Numbered from the stretch's first letter, positions 1-8,729 are shown. The stretch: DNA of 64,000 nucleotides from Alkalihalobacterium elongatum (GCF_019024285.1 NZ_WMKZ01000002.1:124001-188000); one strand, 5' to 3'. The notes: generated by a model not told the origin, from the letters alone. Numbers and translations are program-made.

Positions 1-76
1 TTATTTAATCAAATTGTAATTCATTTCAAACATATTCATAACCAACTGAAAAACTTTTTTAAAGATAGTTTGATAA

Positions 77-823
77 CTATTCAAACATTCCAGGTGAAGG
101 AACTTCCACTTGTTGTAGTTGTAATACTTTTAAGCGCATTTCAACAATCATTTTTTCTCTGACTGTTCTAAAAACAGGGCAATGCGGCTTCCAGTTTTCT
201 GCGATATCAAGTTCAGTAACTCCCGCAAATTCGAGCCTACAGAAAGGCATATTATTAAAGAATTCATATGTGGCAAACCCTTGTACTTTTGAATCCATCC
301 CCAATCCATGCTTATCATTAAATACTAATTCCATAACCCCGTTTTTCATACTTAATTGTTGTTCGATAAAACCATTTGGAGGAATTCTCACAACACAGTG
401 GAATGGAACATCTACTGTATGGTGTTCGACAGCGCCTGAACAACTTGGAACGAACTCAATATTTTTTCGGACAAATCCACCTAAAAATAATTTAATTACT
501 CCTGGCTCGAATACATTGTTATTGTTATTTGGTAATGCTGAAGTTGGATTCGAAAACTGTGATTGGACTATTTTACATTGTGTTAAGTGTACGTTTTTTT
601 TGATACGCTTAATTTCGCGAGCTGGTTTTGGTAATCTGTCTACCGATTCTATATCAACCTGAATCCATTCATCAGCAACTACAACTGGAATGTTGAAATT
701 TCCAACAGTCGAATCTGCAAATGGAAACCTTTCACAATTTAATGTTTTGGCTTCATCTGCAGTTTTACAACTGGACGTAGTTCTTTGAATCTTTCTTAAT
801 TTCCCCTTTGAGTGACAATGCAT
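77..823 (-). CDS. Putative spore-surface protein, paralog of 1077-1847
   Basis: 248 aa, function not known. It shares most of its length with the next gene. Shared blocks are an N-terminal SCKTADEAKTLNCERF segment (about residues 18-33), ADEWIQVDIESVDRLPK, GFVRKNIEFVPSCSGAVEHH and a C-terminal REKMIVEMRLKVLQLQQV. The conserved cysteines and mainly beta-type sequence recall the CsxC-type and SPOCS-like spore-surface families, but that resemblance is from memory and unproven. ATG start is preceded by AAAGGTGGAG. A sigma-K-like promoter lies just upstream (863-890). Transcribed alone, it is probably a late mother-cell coat or exosporium protein. Confidence 0.7.
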   Translation of the reverse strand: MHCHSKGKLRKIQRTTSSCKTADEAKTLNCERFPFADSTVGNFNIPVVVADEWIQVDIESVDRLPKPAREIKRIKKNVHLTQCKIVQSQFSNPTSALPNNNNNVFEPGVIKLFLGGFVRKNIEFVPSCSGAVEHHTVDVPFHCVVRIPPNGFIEQQLSMKNGVMELVFNDKHGLGMDSKVQGFATYEFFNNMPFCRLEFAGVTELDIAENWKPHCPVFRTVREKMIVEMRLKVLQLQQVEVPSPGMFE

Positions 824-862
824 ATTACTCCACCTTTCTATCGGTTAATAAATACTACATTA

Positions 863-890
863 TATAGAATGCGGAGTGGTCGATTTTGGT
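863..890 (-). promoter_or_regulatory. Putative sigma-K promoter for 77-823
   Basis: On the minus strand: AC, 17 nt, CATTCTATA. This matches the sigma-K pattern AC-N16/17-CATAnnnTA with one change in the -10. The same layout (AC, 17 nt, CATTTTATA) precedes the paralog at 1847. Confidence 0.55.
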
Positions 891-1008
891 AACTTACAAA
901 AGTCTAAAGTTACACTTTTTAACTGCTAATGTTAGCCTATTAATTGATTTTTCGAATAAGCGTTTATATAAATGAATTACAACTATTCATTTTTTTTACA
1001 TTTTAACT

Positions 1009-1046
1009 AACAAGGATGCTGACGCTTGTAGTCAACATCCTTTGTT
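1009..1046 (-). terminator. Hairpin downstream of 1077-1847
   Basis: About 15 paired bases (AACAAGGATGCTGAC with GTCAACATCCTTTGTT) just after the stop codon of the minus-strand gene. No clear U tract follows, so it may be an inefficient terminator or an mRNA-protecting hairpin. Confidence 0.4.
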
Positions 1047-1076
1047 GTAAAAGATCCTTTATATTCTGGCTTAATA

Positions 1077-1847
1077 TTATTCAGAGGCAGGAGGGGCAGG
1101 AGTACCATTTCCATTTGGCGGGACTTGTTGAAGTTGTAAAACTTTTAAGCGCATCTCAACAATCATCTTTTCTCTCACCGTTCTAAATGTATGGCAATGT
1201 GGCTTCCAATCTTCAGAAATATCCAGTTCAGTTACTCCTGCAAACTCTAATCTACAGTACGGTTTATTATTAAAAAATTCATATGTCGCAAAACCTTGTA
1301 CTTTTGAATCCATCCCCATCCCATGCTTATCATTAAATACGAGTTCATTAACCCCGTTTTTAACGCTTAATTGTTGATCATCATAATCTGTTGGTGTTGG
1401 AATAGGTAGTACACAATGAAACGGTACATCTACTGTATGATGTTCGACTGCTCCTGAACAACTTGGGACAAATTCAATATTTTTACGAACAAAACCAGCT
1501 AAGAACAGTTTTAAAACACCTGGAGTAAAAACCCCATTATCATTTAGTGGGTCTTGATTTGTAAATTGTGATTGTACTAACTTACATTGTGTGATATGAA
1601 CATTTTTGCGAATACGTTTAATTTCTCGAGCTAACTTTGGTAATCTATCAACCGACTCAACATCGACTTGGATCCACTCATCGGCAATGACGACTGGTAT
1701 ATTAAAATATCCGACAGTTGCTCCCTCATCATCTGTTCCATTCCCGAATCCAAACCTCTCGCAATTCAATGTTTTTGCTTCATCTGCTGTTTTACAGCTT
1801 GTAGACTTATGAACTTTGTTGAACTTACTTTTAGAATGAAAATTCAT
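1077..1847 (-). CDS. Putative spore-surface protein, paralog of 77-823
   Basis: 256 aa, function not known, clearly homologous along its length to 77-823. It keeps SCKTADEAKTLNCERF, the CSGAVEHHTVDVPFHC block and the C-terminal REKMIVEMRLKVLQLQQV. It differs mainly in short loops (a DDEGATVGYFN insertion near residue 40) and in a Gly/Pro-rich tail ending in PAPPASE. ATG start has AAAGGTGGA at good spacing. It has its own sigma-K-like promoter (1885-1912). The pair arose by tandem duplication and each copy is a separate transcription unit. A structural coat or exosporium role is inferred from promoter type and neighbours. Confidence 0.7.
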   Translation of the reverse strand: MNFHSKSKFNKVHKSTSCKTADEAKTLNCERFGFGNGTDDEGATVGYFNIPVVIADEWIQVDVESVDRLPKLAREIKRIRKNVHITQCKLVQSQFTNQDPLNDNGVFTPGVLKLFLAGFVRKNIEFVPSCSGAVEHHTVDVPFHCVLPIPTPTDYDDQQLSVKNGVNELVFNDKHGMGMDSKVQGFATYEFFNNKPYCRLEFAGVTELDISEDWKPHCHTFRTVREKMIVEMRLKVLQLQQVPPNGNGTPAPPASE

Positions 1848-1884
1848 ATTGATCCACCTTTCTACTAATTAGTTTGTTTCCCTA

Positions 1885-1912
1885 TATAAAATGCACACGG
1901 GTGTTTGTTTGT
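1885..1912 (-). promoter_or_regulatory. Putative sigma-K promoter for 1077-1847
   Basis: On the minus strand: AC, 17 nt, CATTTTATA. Same geometry as upstream of the paralogous gene. Confidence 0.55.
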
Positions 1913-2054
1913 AACGGACAAGAGTCTAATATTAATAATCTAGATAAAATTAAGTCATCCGCCCTCGCTTTTCTAACCATTTGACCTTACCTTAAGGTTT
2001 TAATGTAATCGTTAATGTAAAAATCGTAAAAAACACTAAAAATCGATACATATG

Positions 2055-2087
2055 TAAAAAACCAGGCAACAAAGACTCTGCCTGGTT
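2055..2087 (-). terminator. Terminator of the 58-aa gene
   Basis: Stem AACCAGGCA/TGCCTGGTT followed on the minus strand by a run of T. The stop codon of the small gene lies inside the stem. Confidence 0.8.
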
Positions 2088-2262
2088 ATCTTTTGATTGT
2101 TTTATTTCCGCAACCACACCCACCACTTTTTGGTTGAGCTGGTTTATTTGATGATGAAAAAATTTGATACGGAGAACTATTATTTCCACTTGGTTGATTT
2201 ACATGAACATATCCACTCGTATGGTACGATCCAGGTGCTAACCGTTTTTTCTTCGAATTCAA
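2086..2262 (-). CDS. Small Gly/Cys-tailed putative spore protein (58 aa)
   Basis: 58 aa starting at a TTG codon chosen because AAAGGGAGGG lies six bases upstream; an upstream ATG at 2295 has no ribosome-binding site. The protein is basic at the N-terminus (NSKKKRLAPGSYH), rich in Ser, Asn, Gln and Pro in the middle, and ends with SGGCGCGNKTIKR. No family recognised. It has one of the best sigma-K promoter matches in the window and its own terminator, so it is probably a small coat component, perhaps cross-linked through its Lys, Gln or Cys residues (inference). Confidence 0.65.
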   Translation of the reverse strand: MNSKKKRLAPGSYHTSGYVHVNQPSGNNSSPYQIFSSSNKPAQPKSGGCGCGNKTIKR

Positions 2263-2303
2263 GTAGATCCCTCCCTTTGGGTTAAAACATGTCATTAATA
2301 CGA

Positions 2304-2330
2304 TATAATATGCATGATTTAAAAAGTTGT
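2304..2330 (-). promoter_or_regulatory. Sigma-K promoter for the 58-aa gene
   Basis: On the minus strand: AC, 16 nt, CATATTATA, a full match to the AC-N16-CATAnnnTA pattern, about 40 bases before the TTG start. Confidence 0.7.
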
Positions 2331-2401
2331 TTCCGCGATAACACTCCCAATAAAAATTTAGTTAAACCATTAGTTTTTATCCTTTAATCTTCTTTCCGTT
2401 A

Positions 2402-2456
2402 GGAAAAATAAACGCTCCCCCTTGAATGGATATAAAACCATTCATTAAGAGAGAGC
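2402..2456 (-). terminator. Terminator of the coiled-coil/JAMM operon
   Basis: Long imperfect stem (GCTCTCTCTT...GAATGG pairing with CCATTC...GGGGGAGC) followed by a T-rich stretch on the minus strand, just after the stop at 2472. Confidence 0.65.
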
Positions 2457-2471
2457 TTTTTGTACTGTACT

Positions 2472-2900
2472 TTATATAAGTTCTAATTTTAAACGAATTA
2501 CCTTTTTATTTGCTGTAATATTAAAAACTCCGACTGTAGTCTCTTTTTTTAACAAAGACACAATAATATAAGCTAAATTAGGATAGGAATGGTTTTTTAT
2601 ATCATGATAGGATGGAAAAGCCCTTGTTCTGGGGTGTGAATGAAACACTCCGTTCAATTGTTCTCCTTTTTTGATTATTTGTTTAATGGTTTTCCTCATA
2701 TTTTCTTCTGTTATAGAAAAACGATTAGGGCTCTTTTCTTCATTTCTTATTGGCCAAAAAGTGAGCCCTTTATTACCTACCCCCGAAATTAATCCACAAG
2801 CTTCGAGTGGTGACTCTTTTCTACAGTACTTCACCATCTCTTGGTACACTTCTTTTTTTATATAATAATAACTAGTTCTAATTTCTTTATTCTTTTTCAT
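2472..2900 (-). CDS. JAMM/MPN-domain metalloprotease-like protein
   Basis: 142 aa, a stand-alone JAB1/MPN (Mov34, M67) domain. The zinc/catalytic signature is complete: Glu in SPLEACGLISG (about residues 29-39) and HSHPRTRAFPSYHD (about 96-109), fitting HxH-x7-SxxD. Such proteins are zinc isopeptidases or peptidases, and bacterial stand-alone versions act with small sulfur carriers or unknown substrates. The start overlaps the stop of the upstream coiled-coil gene by 14 bases and has only a weak own ribosome-binding site, so translation is probably coupled. It may process the coiled-coil protein or another coat protein (inference). No ubiquitin-like or sulfur-carrier gene is next to it. Confidence 0.85.
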   Translation of the reverse strand: MKKNKEIRTSYYYIKKEVYQEMVKYCRKESPLEACGLISGVGNKGLTFWPIRNEEKSPNRFSITEENMRKTIKQIIKKGEQLNGVFHSHPRTRAFPSYHDIKNHSYPNLAYIIVSLLKKETTVGVFNITANKKVIRLKLELI

Positions 2901-5733
2901 CCTGATTTTCTACTTGGTCTAATTGTTTTTTAGGTGCGGGGTAATTGATTTGTTTTTGCTGTTGCTGGGAACGTTTATTTAACGATAAAAAGGAGTCAAC
3001 TGATTTCCGTTGATTCGTTTGTGTTGGCGTTGGTATAGGCCTTGGATGAAACGCCTGGTTCCCCTTGCTTTTTACGGAGTTCTGATCTCTCAAGTTTCGT
3101 AAAAACCATGAATTATTAACAGTTTCATCATACTGTTGCTTAACCACATTTTCATTCGTTTGTTGCCCATAATTATTAGGATCTACCCGTTTATCAGTTT
3201 TAGCTTCAGCATTTGAATTTTTTAGGATGTTTACTAAAAGTTTTTTATCTTCCAGGTACTCATTTCTTTGTTCTTTTGTACGATTTAATTCTGCTGTTTG
3301 TACTTCCAATTGATGTTCAAGTTGCTGATGCTCTTTCTTGATCTCTTTTAAGCTTTTTTCAGATTGTAACAACGCCTCTCTGTATTCACTCATTTTGTAA
3401 TCTGCTTTACGTACTTCTTCTTCTAGCCTCTTAAACTTTTTATCAATGGATTTATTTTCTGTTTGGAGTGTTTTGATTTCACTATGCAGCGTTTTGTTTT
3501 CTTTTAATACCTTCTCAAATTCTTGAACATGTTCTTTATATTGCTGTTTTATTTGGTTCAAAGCAGAGTTTTGCTTCTCTAACTCATTTTCTAAACGAGT
3601 ATTTTCTTTCATTTTTATTTTTAATTCAGAGTGAATTTCATTAACTTCTCTCGTTACGTCCTTCATTTCTTGCTTCAATTCTTTATTTAAGCTTTCATAA
3701 TATTTGACCTGCTCATAAATACTGTCATTTTGCTGCTCTAATCTTTCAAGTTGATTGCTTAATGTTTCATTTTCACGTGTAAGTCTTTCATTGATCATAC
3801 TACTTTCTTTAAATTCATCTTGTAATTTTACTAATTCTGCATTTCGTTCTTCTAACTGAACAACAATTTTTGTAACTTCTTCATTTTTGTTCTCTAAGTT
3901 CTTTTGTATTAATTCTTTCTCATCCTGAATAACTTTCAGTTGTTTTTCGATTTCTTGTTGTTTATTTTTGTAATTTGCCAATTGCTCGGTTATCGCTGTA
4001 TTCTCAACTTCTATCTGATTAGACTGTTCACGCAATTGTTCATGTATCTGGTTATTTTCCTGCTCTAGTTTTCCAAGTTTACTAATTAAAGTTTCTTTAT
4101 CCTTATTTAATTGTTCATTTTCAGCAGAACTTTCTTTATACTTATCCTGTAAATCAACGTTCGTAAGTTTTTGCTCTTCTAACTGCTTCGTTATTTGGAT
4201 TAATTCTTCATCTTTTTCTTCTTCATGGTGCTGAAGTTGCTCTAGTAAGCGATTGTTTTCATCCCTCGTTTGTTTTGCCTCTGTTTCAAATTTTGTTATT
4301 TTTTCCAATTCCTGTTCATAGCTATATTTTAATTGATCTTTTTCATTTGTAATTTGTTCTAACTCCTGCATCAACGTTAATTGATCTTGACTCATTTTAC
4401 CTTCATAGTCTTTTAAACTATTTTCTAATTCAACTATTCTATTCTTTAAGGATTCATTTTCCGATCTTTCATGATTTAATTGTTGGGCAATATTTTCATT
4501 TTTTTCTTGGGAAAGAAAATACTCTTCCTCTAACTGGATAAAACTTGCAACTTTCTCCTCATAAGCATTTTGTAATTTCGTATTATGAGTTGTTGCCTCT
4601 TCTAATTCTTTAATTAATTTCATTTGATCTTCATCTGTTTTTTGGTTATAAAGACTGACTTCTTCCTCAAGCTCACGTATTAACGCTTCGTAGTTTGAAA
4701 CTTGCTCTTCGTAAGTCAACTTTTCTGCCTTAAAATGTTCTAATTCTTCATTTCCTTCTTGTATTTCTAACTTTAAATCTTTGATCGTTGTTTCCTGCTC
4801 TTGAATTAGGTTTTCAGCTTGTTTAAGCTGCTGGGATAACTCATTCTGATCTTGATTAATTTTTGCATTTAAAGTTTGAATCGTTTCCTGACTTTCTTGG
4901 ATAGTAGTTTGGTAATTTATTATTTCTTCCTCTAATCGTTTTATTTGCTCAACATAACTTTCTTTTTCTCGTTTAAAGAGCTCCATTTCCTGTTCCAATA
5001 TACTTTGTTCGTTTATTTTTTCTTGAAGTTCTTGCTGTAGTTGGTTCTTTTCTTTTGTCACTTGCTCAAGTTCTTCAATGATATGAAGTTGATCAAGGTC
5101 GATTTTTTCTTTAACAAGTTGTATTTCATTTTGAAGTTGCTCATTTAATTGAGAGTAATTTAAAATTTCCTGTTCGTACGATTTTTGTTTTTCTTCTAAT
5201 ATTTCTAACTGTTGAATAATTTCATCATTTTCTTTTATTAAAGCTTCTTTTTCTTGTAAATATTCATTATTAAGCTCCATCAAATCATTTAACTCATTTG
5301 CGTGTTCCTCTAACACATTTTGAAGCTCCAATTTTTCATCATTCAATTTATCCAATTCTTCTATTAGTGGTTCTTGACCTTGATTCAGAGTCAATTGTAA
5401 TTCGTTTAATTGTTGTAGTAAGTGCGTTTTCTCCTCTTCATATTTAGAAACCGTTTCTTGGAGTTCTACTTGCTTTTCCCCTAATTCCTCCAACCGAGAT
5501 AACAATGCTAATTTTTCGCTATAAAATTCTCGATTTTCTTCTGTTGCCTCATTTAATTGAGAGATCTTTTCTTTAAATGCACGCTGTAATTCACCTTTTT
5601 CCTTTTTTAGTTTTTCTACCAAACGTTCAAACCGTTCTTCATTAATTTGATAGCGTGCTATTTCCGATTTCAAATGTAACAACATTTGTTTCTGTTGAAT
5701 GTTATTGAAATCGCTTTTTGTTTGGCGGCTCAA
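2887..5733 (-). CDS. Giant coiled-coil protein, putative spore structural filament
   Basis: 948 aa. Start set at TTG 5733 because AAAGGAGAG lies six bases upstream; the longer reading to 5781 lacks a ribosome-binding site. Nearly the whole chain to about residue 840 is heptad-rich Glu/Gln/Lys/Leu coiled coil with almost no Gly or Pro. A recurring LIxELExxTxEKxQLQ phrase returns roughly every 75-95 residues in the first half, as in LIEELDKLNDEKLELQ, IIEELEQVTKEKNQLQ and LMQELEQITNEKDQLK. The last 100 residues are Pro/Gln/Asn-rich and polar. No signal peptide or membrane segment, so it is cytosolic, probably in the mother cell. It heads an operon with the JAMM protease. SMC-like by composition only: no ATPase head is present. 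Confidence 0.8.
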   Translation of the reverse strand: MSRQTKSDFNNIQQKQMLLHLKSEIARYQINEERFERLVEKLKKEKGELQRAFKEKISQLNEATEENREFYSEKLALLSRLEELGEKQVELQETVSKYEEEKTHLLQQLNELQLTLNQGQEPLIEELDKLNDEKLELQNVLEEHANELNDLMELNNEYLQEKEALIKENDEIIQQLEILEEKQKSYEQEILNYSQLNEQLQNEIQLVKEKIDLDQLHIIEELEQVTKEKNQLQQELQEKINEQSILEQEMELFKREKESYVEQIKRLEEEIINYQTTIQESQETIQTLNAKINQDQNELSQQLKQAENLIQEQETTIKDLKLEIQEGNEELEHFKAEKLTYEEQVSNYEALIRELEEEVSLYNQKTDEDQMKLIKELEEATTHNTKLQNAYEEKVASFIQLEEEYFLSQEKNENIAQQLNHERSENESLKNRIVELENSLKDYEGKMSQDQLTLMQELEQITNEKDQLKYSYEQELEKITKFETEAKQTRDENNRLLEQLQHHEEEKDEELIQITKQLEEQKLTNVDLQDKYKESSAENEQLNKDKETLISKLGKLEQENNQIHEQLREQSNQIEVENTAITEQLANYKNKQQEIEKQLKVIQDEKELIQKNLENKNEEVTKIVVQLEERNAELVKLQDEFKESSMINERLTRENETLSNQLERLEQQNDSIYEQVKYYESLNKELKQEMKDVTREVNEIHSELKIKMKENTRLENELEKQNSALNQIKQQYKEHVQEFEKVLKENKTLHSEIKTLQTENKSIDKKFKRLEEEVRKADYKMSEYREALLQSEKSLKEIKKEHQQLEHQLEVQTAELNRTKEQRNEYLEDKKLLVNILKNSNAEAKTDKRVDPNNYGQQTNENVVKQQYDETVNNSWFLRNLRDQNSVKSKGNQAFHPRPIPTPTQTNQRKSVDSFLSLNKRSQQQQKQINYPAPKKQLDQVENQDEKE

Positions 5734-6095
5734 AACAATCTCTCCTTTCGAGTAAAACTTCATTTTTACTTCTACTGCCAACGTAAACTTATGAATTCAT
5801 TAAGATCACTATATTAAATTTTTAAACTTAACTGTTGAATGGTTGTATCATTTACAATTGGCCTTCTGACTTGAAAAGACAACTAGATCCGCATAAAACA
5901 AACCATTTCTAATTAAGTGCAGATATTATCCATCTGTATTATGTATATGGGCGAATGATGAATTGTTTCTTTTTTATGAAAAAAAATTAGATAAATATTG
6001 AGGAAAATGTGCAGGCACCCAAACAAATTATAAGGGCGTACATACTATACAGTGTGGTAAACACCTACTAAACTTTTTACGAGAGGAAGATTGAA
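5734..6095. other. Divergent intergenic region
   Basis: About 360 bases between the coiled-coil gene (minus) and the first KVYDWV gene (plus). It holds the plus-strand sigma-K promoter at 6023-6049. On the minus strand a weak sigma-E-like element (ATA, 16 nt, CATAAGTT, around 5790-5815) is possible but not convincing. Nothing else seen. Confidence 0.4.
6023..6049 (+). promoter_or_regulatory. Sigma-K promoter for 6096-6854
   Basis: AC, 16 nt, CATACTATA: exact match to the sigma-K pattern, about 45 bases before the start codon. Confidence 0.75.
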
Positions 6096-6854
6096 TTGAA
6101 AATTACTCCAATTACAGGTTGTCAAGAAACTTTATGTATTAGAGTACCTAAAGTGTATGATTGGGTGACTCGTCAAGCTGACTTTTTTAGATCATTTAAT
6201 GGTACAAATGGTTTAGCTGACCTTAATTTTGAATGTAATGGTGTAACAGGAATAGCAGCTGACCCTTGCGAACTTTTAAATGGGAATAGCAATAGTTATT
6301 GTAATACTAAACATGGGATTGTTTGTAATAATTTACAAGTTGAATGTATTATTACCGATGCAATGGGTAATCCAGTTGATCCTGAAAAACCTAGTGCGAT
6401 CTTATGTCAGGAATTAACAGACCCTAGAAATCGTGAAAGTTTTGAATTTACTATTCCAAATGGAGTTACACCAGACACTGTAACTCTCCAAAAAGTAAAA
6501 GTGCTTAAAAAAGGATTTTTTATCATTCAAGTAACGAATGGCAATGGTATTGTATGTACTTCTGATGTCCAATCATTTGCACTTGTAGAAAAGTTTTTCC
6601 TTTGTGCACCTCCAGGTACTCATTTACAATGTGAAATCTCAGATTTTCAATGTGATGCAACTCTTTGTTGTAATCCAGATGGAACATTTAACCAAGTTGA
6701 TGTCGCAATCAGTATGTGCCAAAACATTCAAATGGAAGCAATGGTAAAATTAGAAATTACGGCAGACTTCTGTCAACCTCGCCAGGAACTACCGTTTGAG
6801 TGCCCTCCTCTTCAAGTTCCACCGCAATGTCCTGAAATTTTCCCAGGTAGCTAA
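6096..6854 (+). CDS. KVYDWV-family putative spore-surface protein 1
   Basis: 252 aa beginning at TTG with AGAGGA eight bases upstream. First of five paralogs. Shared blocks: ETLCIRVPKVYDWVTRQ (10-26), LNFECN, DPCELL, CIITDAMGNPVDP, TLQKVKVLKKGFFIIQVTN, KFFLCAPPGTHLQCEISD and MCQNIQMEAMVKLEITADFCQPRQ, ending ECPPLQVPPQCPEIFPGS. It is Cys-rich with no signal peptide, fitting a cytosolically made coat or exosporium protein that is later disulfide-linked. I do not recognise a characterised member, and the spore assignment rests on the sigma-K promoter and neighbours. It carries an extra Asn/Cys segment (GNSNSYCNTKHGIVCNN) also found in 9019-9996. Confidence 0.75.
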   Translation: MKITPITGCQETLCIRVPKVYDWVTRQADFFRSFNGTNGLADLNFECNGVTGIAADPCELLNGNSNSYCNTKHGIVCNNLQVECIITDAMGNPVDPEKPSAILCQELTDPRNRESFEFTIPNGVTPDTVTLQKVKVLKKGFFIIQVTNGNGIVCTSDVQSFALVEKFFLCAPPGTHLQCEISDFQCDATLCCNPDGTFNQVDVAISMCQNIQMEAMVKLEITADFCQPRQELPFECPPLQVPPQCPEIFPGS

Positions 6855-6870
6855 CATAGCAAACTAATTC

Positions 6871-6903
6871 AGCTGTTGACTCTTCGGTCAACAGCTTTTT
6901 TTA
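6871..6903 (+). terminator. Terminator after 6096-6854
   Basis: Stem AGCTGTTGAC/GTCAACAGCT with TCTTCG loop and T7 tail. Confidence 0.9.
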
Positions 6904-6969
6904 TAAAAGTTTTATGTACTTTTTAATTACTTGGTAAGTTTCCTCATGACATTTCCAAAAATTTTCATC

Positions 6970-6996
6970 ACAAAAAAATAGCCCCCACATAATATA
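6970..6996 (+). promoter_or_regulatory. Sigma-K promoter for 7050-7778
   Basis: AC, 16 nt, CATAATATA: exact pattern match with the same spacing as at 6023. Confidence 0.75.
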
Positions 6997-7049
6997 ACAT
7001 TGGGAATACACCCTATAACAGAATGTGTTGAAAGGAGAAGTTTTACATT

Positions 7050-7778
7050 ATGGAAATTAAACCAATTGAGGGACAACAAGAAACCCTTTGTATTAAAGTA
7101 CCTAAAGTCTATGATTGGGTGACTCGACAAGTCGATGTTCCACTTCAAGCTTTTAATGGAGAGAATGGGTTGAAGCAACTAAACTTCCATTTAAATAATA
7201 ATGAAAATGGTTGTTTAGATCCTTGTGCGGAGCTAGCTGGAATGGGGGCATTATCAGTTCGATGCATTATTACTGACTCTCAAGGGAATCCTGTTGACCC
7301 ATTAGTACACGGCTCCATCCTTTGTACAGAAATTCCACAAACAGGTGGGAGACAAGAAGTAGAAATTACTCTCCCAGACGGTGAAGAGATCACGCTTCAA
7401 AAAGTGAAAGTATTGAAAAAGGGGTACTTCATTGTTCAGGTTACAAATGCGGCAGGGAATATAGTATACACTTCAGCTCCACAACATTTCGCTGTTGCAG
7501 AAAAGTTTTTCCTTTGTGCTCCTCCAGGAACTCATTTGCAATGTGAAATAACAGACTTTGAATGTGATGCTCACCTAATTTGTGGAGAAGATGAAAATGG
7601 TGATCCTATTTTTCAACAAATCGACGTTTCCATTAACATGTGCCAAAATATTCAAATGGAAGCTTTAGTAAAACTAGAAATTACGGCAGAGTTTTGTCAA
7701 CCTCGTCAAGAGTTGCCGTTTGAATGCCCACCATTACAATTCCCACCACAATGTCCTGAAATTTTCCCTTCATCATAA
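7050..7778 (+). CDS. KVYDWV-family putative spore-surface protein 2
   Basis: 242 aa, ATG with AAAGGAG upstream. It keeps every family block: ETLCIKVPKVYDWVTRQVDVPLQ near the N-terminus, DPCAELAGMG, CIITDSQGNPVDP, ITLQKVKVLKKGYFIVQVTN, KFFLCAPPGTHLQCEITDFECDA and a C-terminal MCQNIQMEALVKLEITAEFCQPRQ. Closest in the window to 7951-8682, sharing VDVPLQ, LAGMG and the FQQIDVSINMCQNIQMEA stretch. Lacks the N-terminal Cys insertion of paralogs 1 and 4. Monocistronic, with its own sigma-K promoter and strong terminator. Probably a structural spore-surface subunit (inference). Confidence 0.75.
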   Translation: MEIKPIEGQQETLCIKVPKVYDWVTRQVDVPLQAFNGENGLKQLNFHLNNNENGCLDPCAELAGMGALSVRCIITDSQGNPVDPLVHGSILCTEIPQTGGRQEVEITLPDGEEITLQKVKVLKKGYFIVQVTNAAGNIVYTSAPQHFAVAEKFFLCAPPGTHLQCEITDFECDAHLICGEDENGDPIFQQIDVSINMCQNIQMEALVKLEITAEFCQPRQELPFECPPLQFPPQCPEIFPSS

Positions 7779-7822
7779 ACAAACAAAAAAAGAGGGCCGC
7801 CCCCCTCTTTTTTTGTTTGTTT
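7779..7822 (+). terminator. Terminator after 7050-7778
   Basis: Very long A/T-flanked stem: AACAAACAAAAAAAGAGGG pairs with CCCTCTTTTTTTGTTTG. Confidence 0.9.
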
Positions 7823-7867
7823 GAAAATGCACCTTCCTTTTCACACAAAAAATATCTTAAGACTGGC

Positions 7868-7894
7868 ACATAAAATTTGTTATTTCATACTATG
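7868..7894 (+). promoter_or_regulatory. Sigma-K promoter for 7951-8682
   Basis: AC, 16 nt, CATACTATG, one mismatch at the last base of the -10. Confidence 0.65.
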
Positions 7895-7950
7895 AAATTA
7901 GACATTAGCCCAAGACATTAGCCCAATCAGCAATGAAAGGAATGGTCATC

Positions 7951-8682
7951 ATGTTTGAAAAGTCTAAGAAGAAAAGAAAAGAAACTCTTTGTATTAAAGT
8001 ACCTAAAGTGTATGACTGGGTGACTCGACAAGTAGATGTTCCACTACAATCATTTACAGGCATGGAAGCCTTAAAAACGTTAAACTTTAGCTGCAACGGT
8101 CATCATTGTGTCGATCCTTGTACTTCATTAGCCGGAATGGGTCCATTATCGATAGAGTGCATATTAACAGATTCTTATGGGAATCCTATTGATCCATTAT
8201 TAGATGGTGCTCTTTTATGCACTGAAATTCCACAGAAGCATGGTCGACAAGATGTGAACATCACTCTTCACAATGGCGAAATCATTACCCTACAAAAAGT
8301 GAAGGTTTTAAAAAAGGGATATTTTATCGTGAAAATATCTAATGCTTCCGGATCTATTGTATGCACTTCTGAACCTCAATCCTTTGCAGTCGCAGAGAAA
8401 TTTTTCCTTTGTGCTCCTGAAGGAACATTCTTACAATGTGAAATTACCGATATTGAATGTGATGTCAATTTAATTTGTAAAGAGGATGAAGAAGGAGATC
8501 CAGTCTTTCAACAAATCGATGTTTCCATTAACATGTGCCAAAACATTCAAATGGAAGGAATTGTGAAACTGGAAATTACAGCAGACTTCTGTCAACCTCG
8601 CCCTGAAGTACCGTTTTCTTGTCCGCCACTTGATTTCCCACCACAATGCCCTGAAATTTTTCCAGGGAACGACGACTATTAA
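7951..8682 (+). CDS. KVYDWV-family putative spore-surface protein 3
   Basis: 243 aa. The third ATG (7951) was chosen over 7933 because AAAGGA precedes it at nine bases and because it leaves ten residues before ETLCIKV, exactly as in paralogs 1 and 2. The N-terminus is unusually basic (MFEKSKKKRKE). The rest follows the family: KVYDWVTRQVDVPLQ, DPCTSLAGMG, CILTDSYGNPIDP, LQKVKVLKKGYFIVKISN, KFFLCAPEGTFLQCEITD, SINMCQNIQMEG and PPQCPEIFPGN. Own sigma-K promoter and terminator. Probably a spore-surface subunit (inference). Confidence 0.75.
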   Translation: MFEKSKKKRKETLCIKVPKVYDWVTRQVDVPLQSFTGMEALKTLNFSCNGHHCVDPCTSLAGMGPLSIECILTDSYGNPIDPLLDGALLCTEIPQKHGRQDVNITLHNGEIITLQKVKVLKKGYFIVKISNASGSIVCTSEPQSFAVAEKFFLCAPEGTFLQCEITDIECDVNLICKEDEEGDPVFQQIDVSINMCQNIQMEGIVKLEITADFCQPRPEVPFSCPPLDFPPQCPEIFPGNDDY

Positions 8683-8705
8683 GTTTAATCATATTCATCT
8701 TCTTT

Positions 8706-8729
8706 AGGAGGTTAACCCCTCCTTTTTTT
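8706..8729 (+). terminator. Terminator after 7951-8682
   Basis: Short stem AGGAGG/CCTCCT followed by T7. Confidence 0.8.

Noticed and set aside
270..662. 130-codon plus-strand ORF
   Set aside because: Antisense of the conserved protein 77-823; its paralog 1077-1847 has no equivalent long antisense frame.
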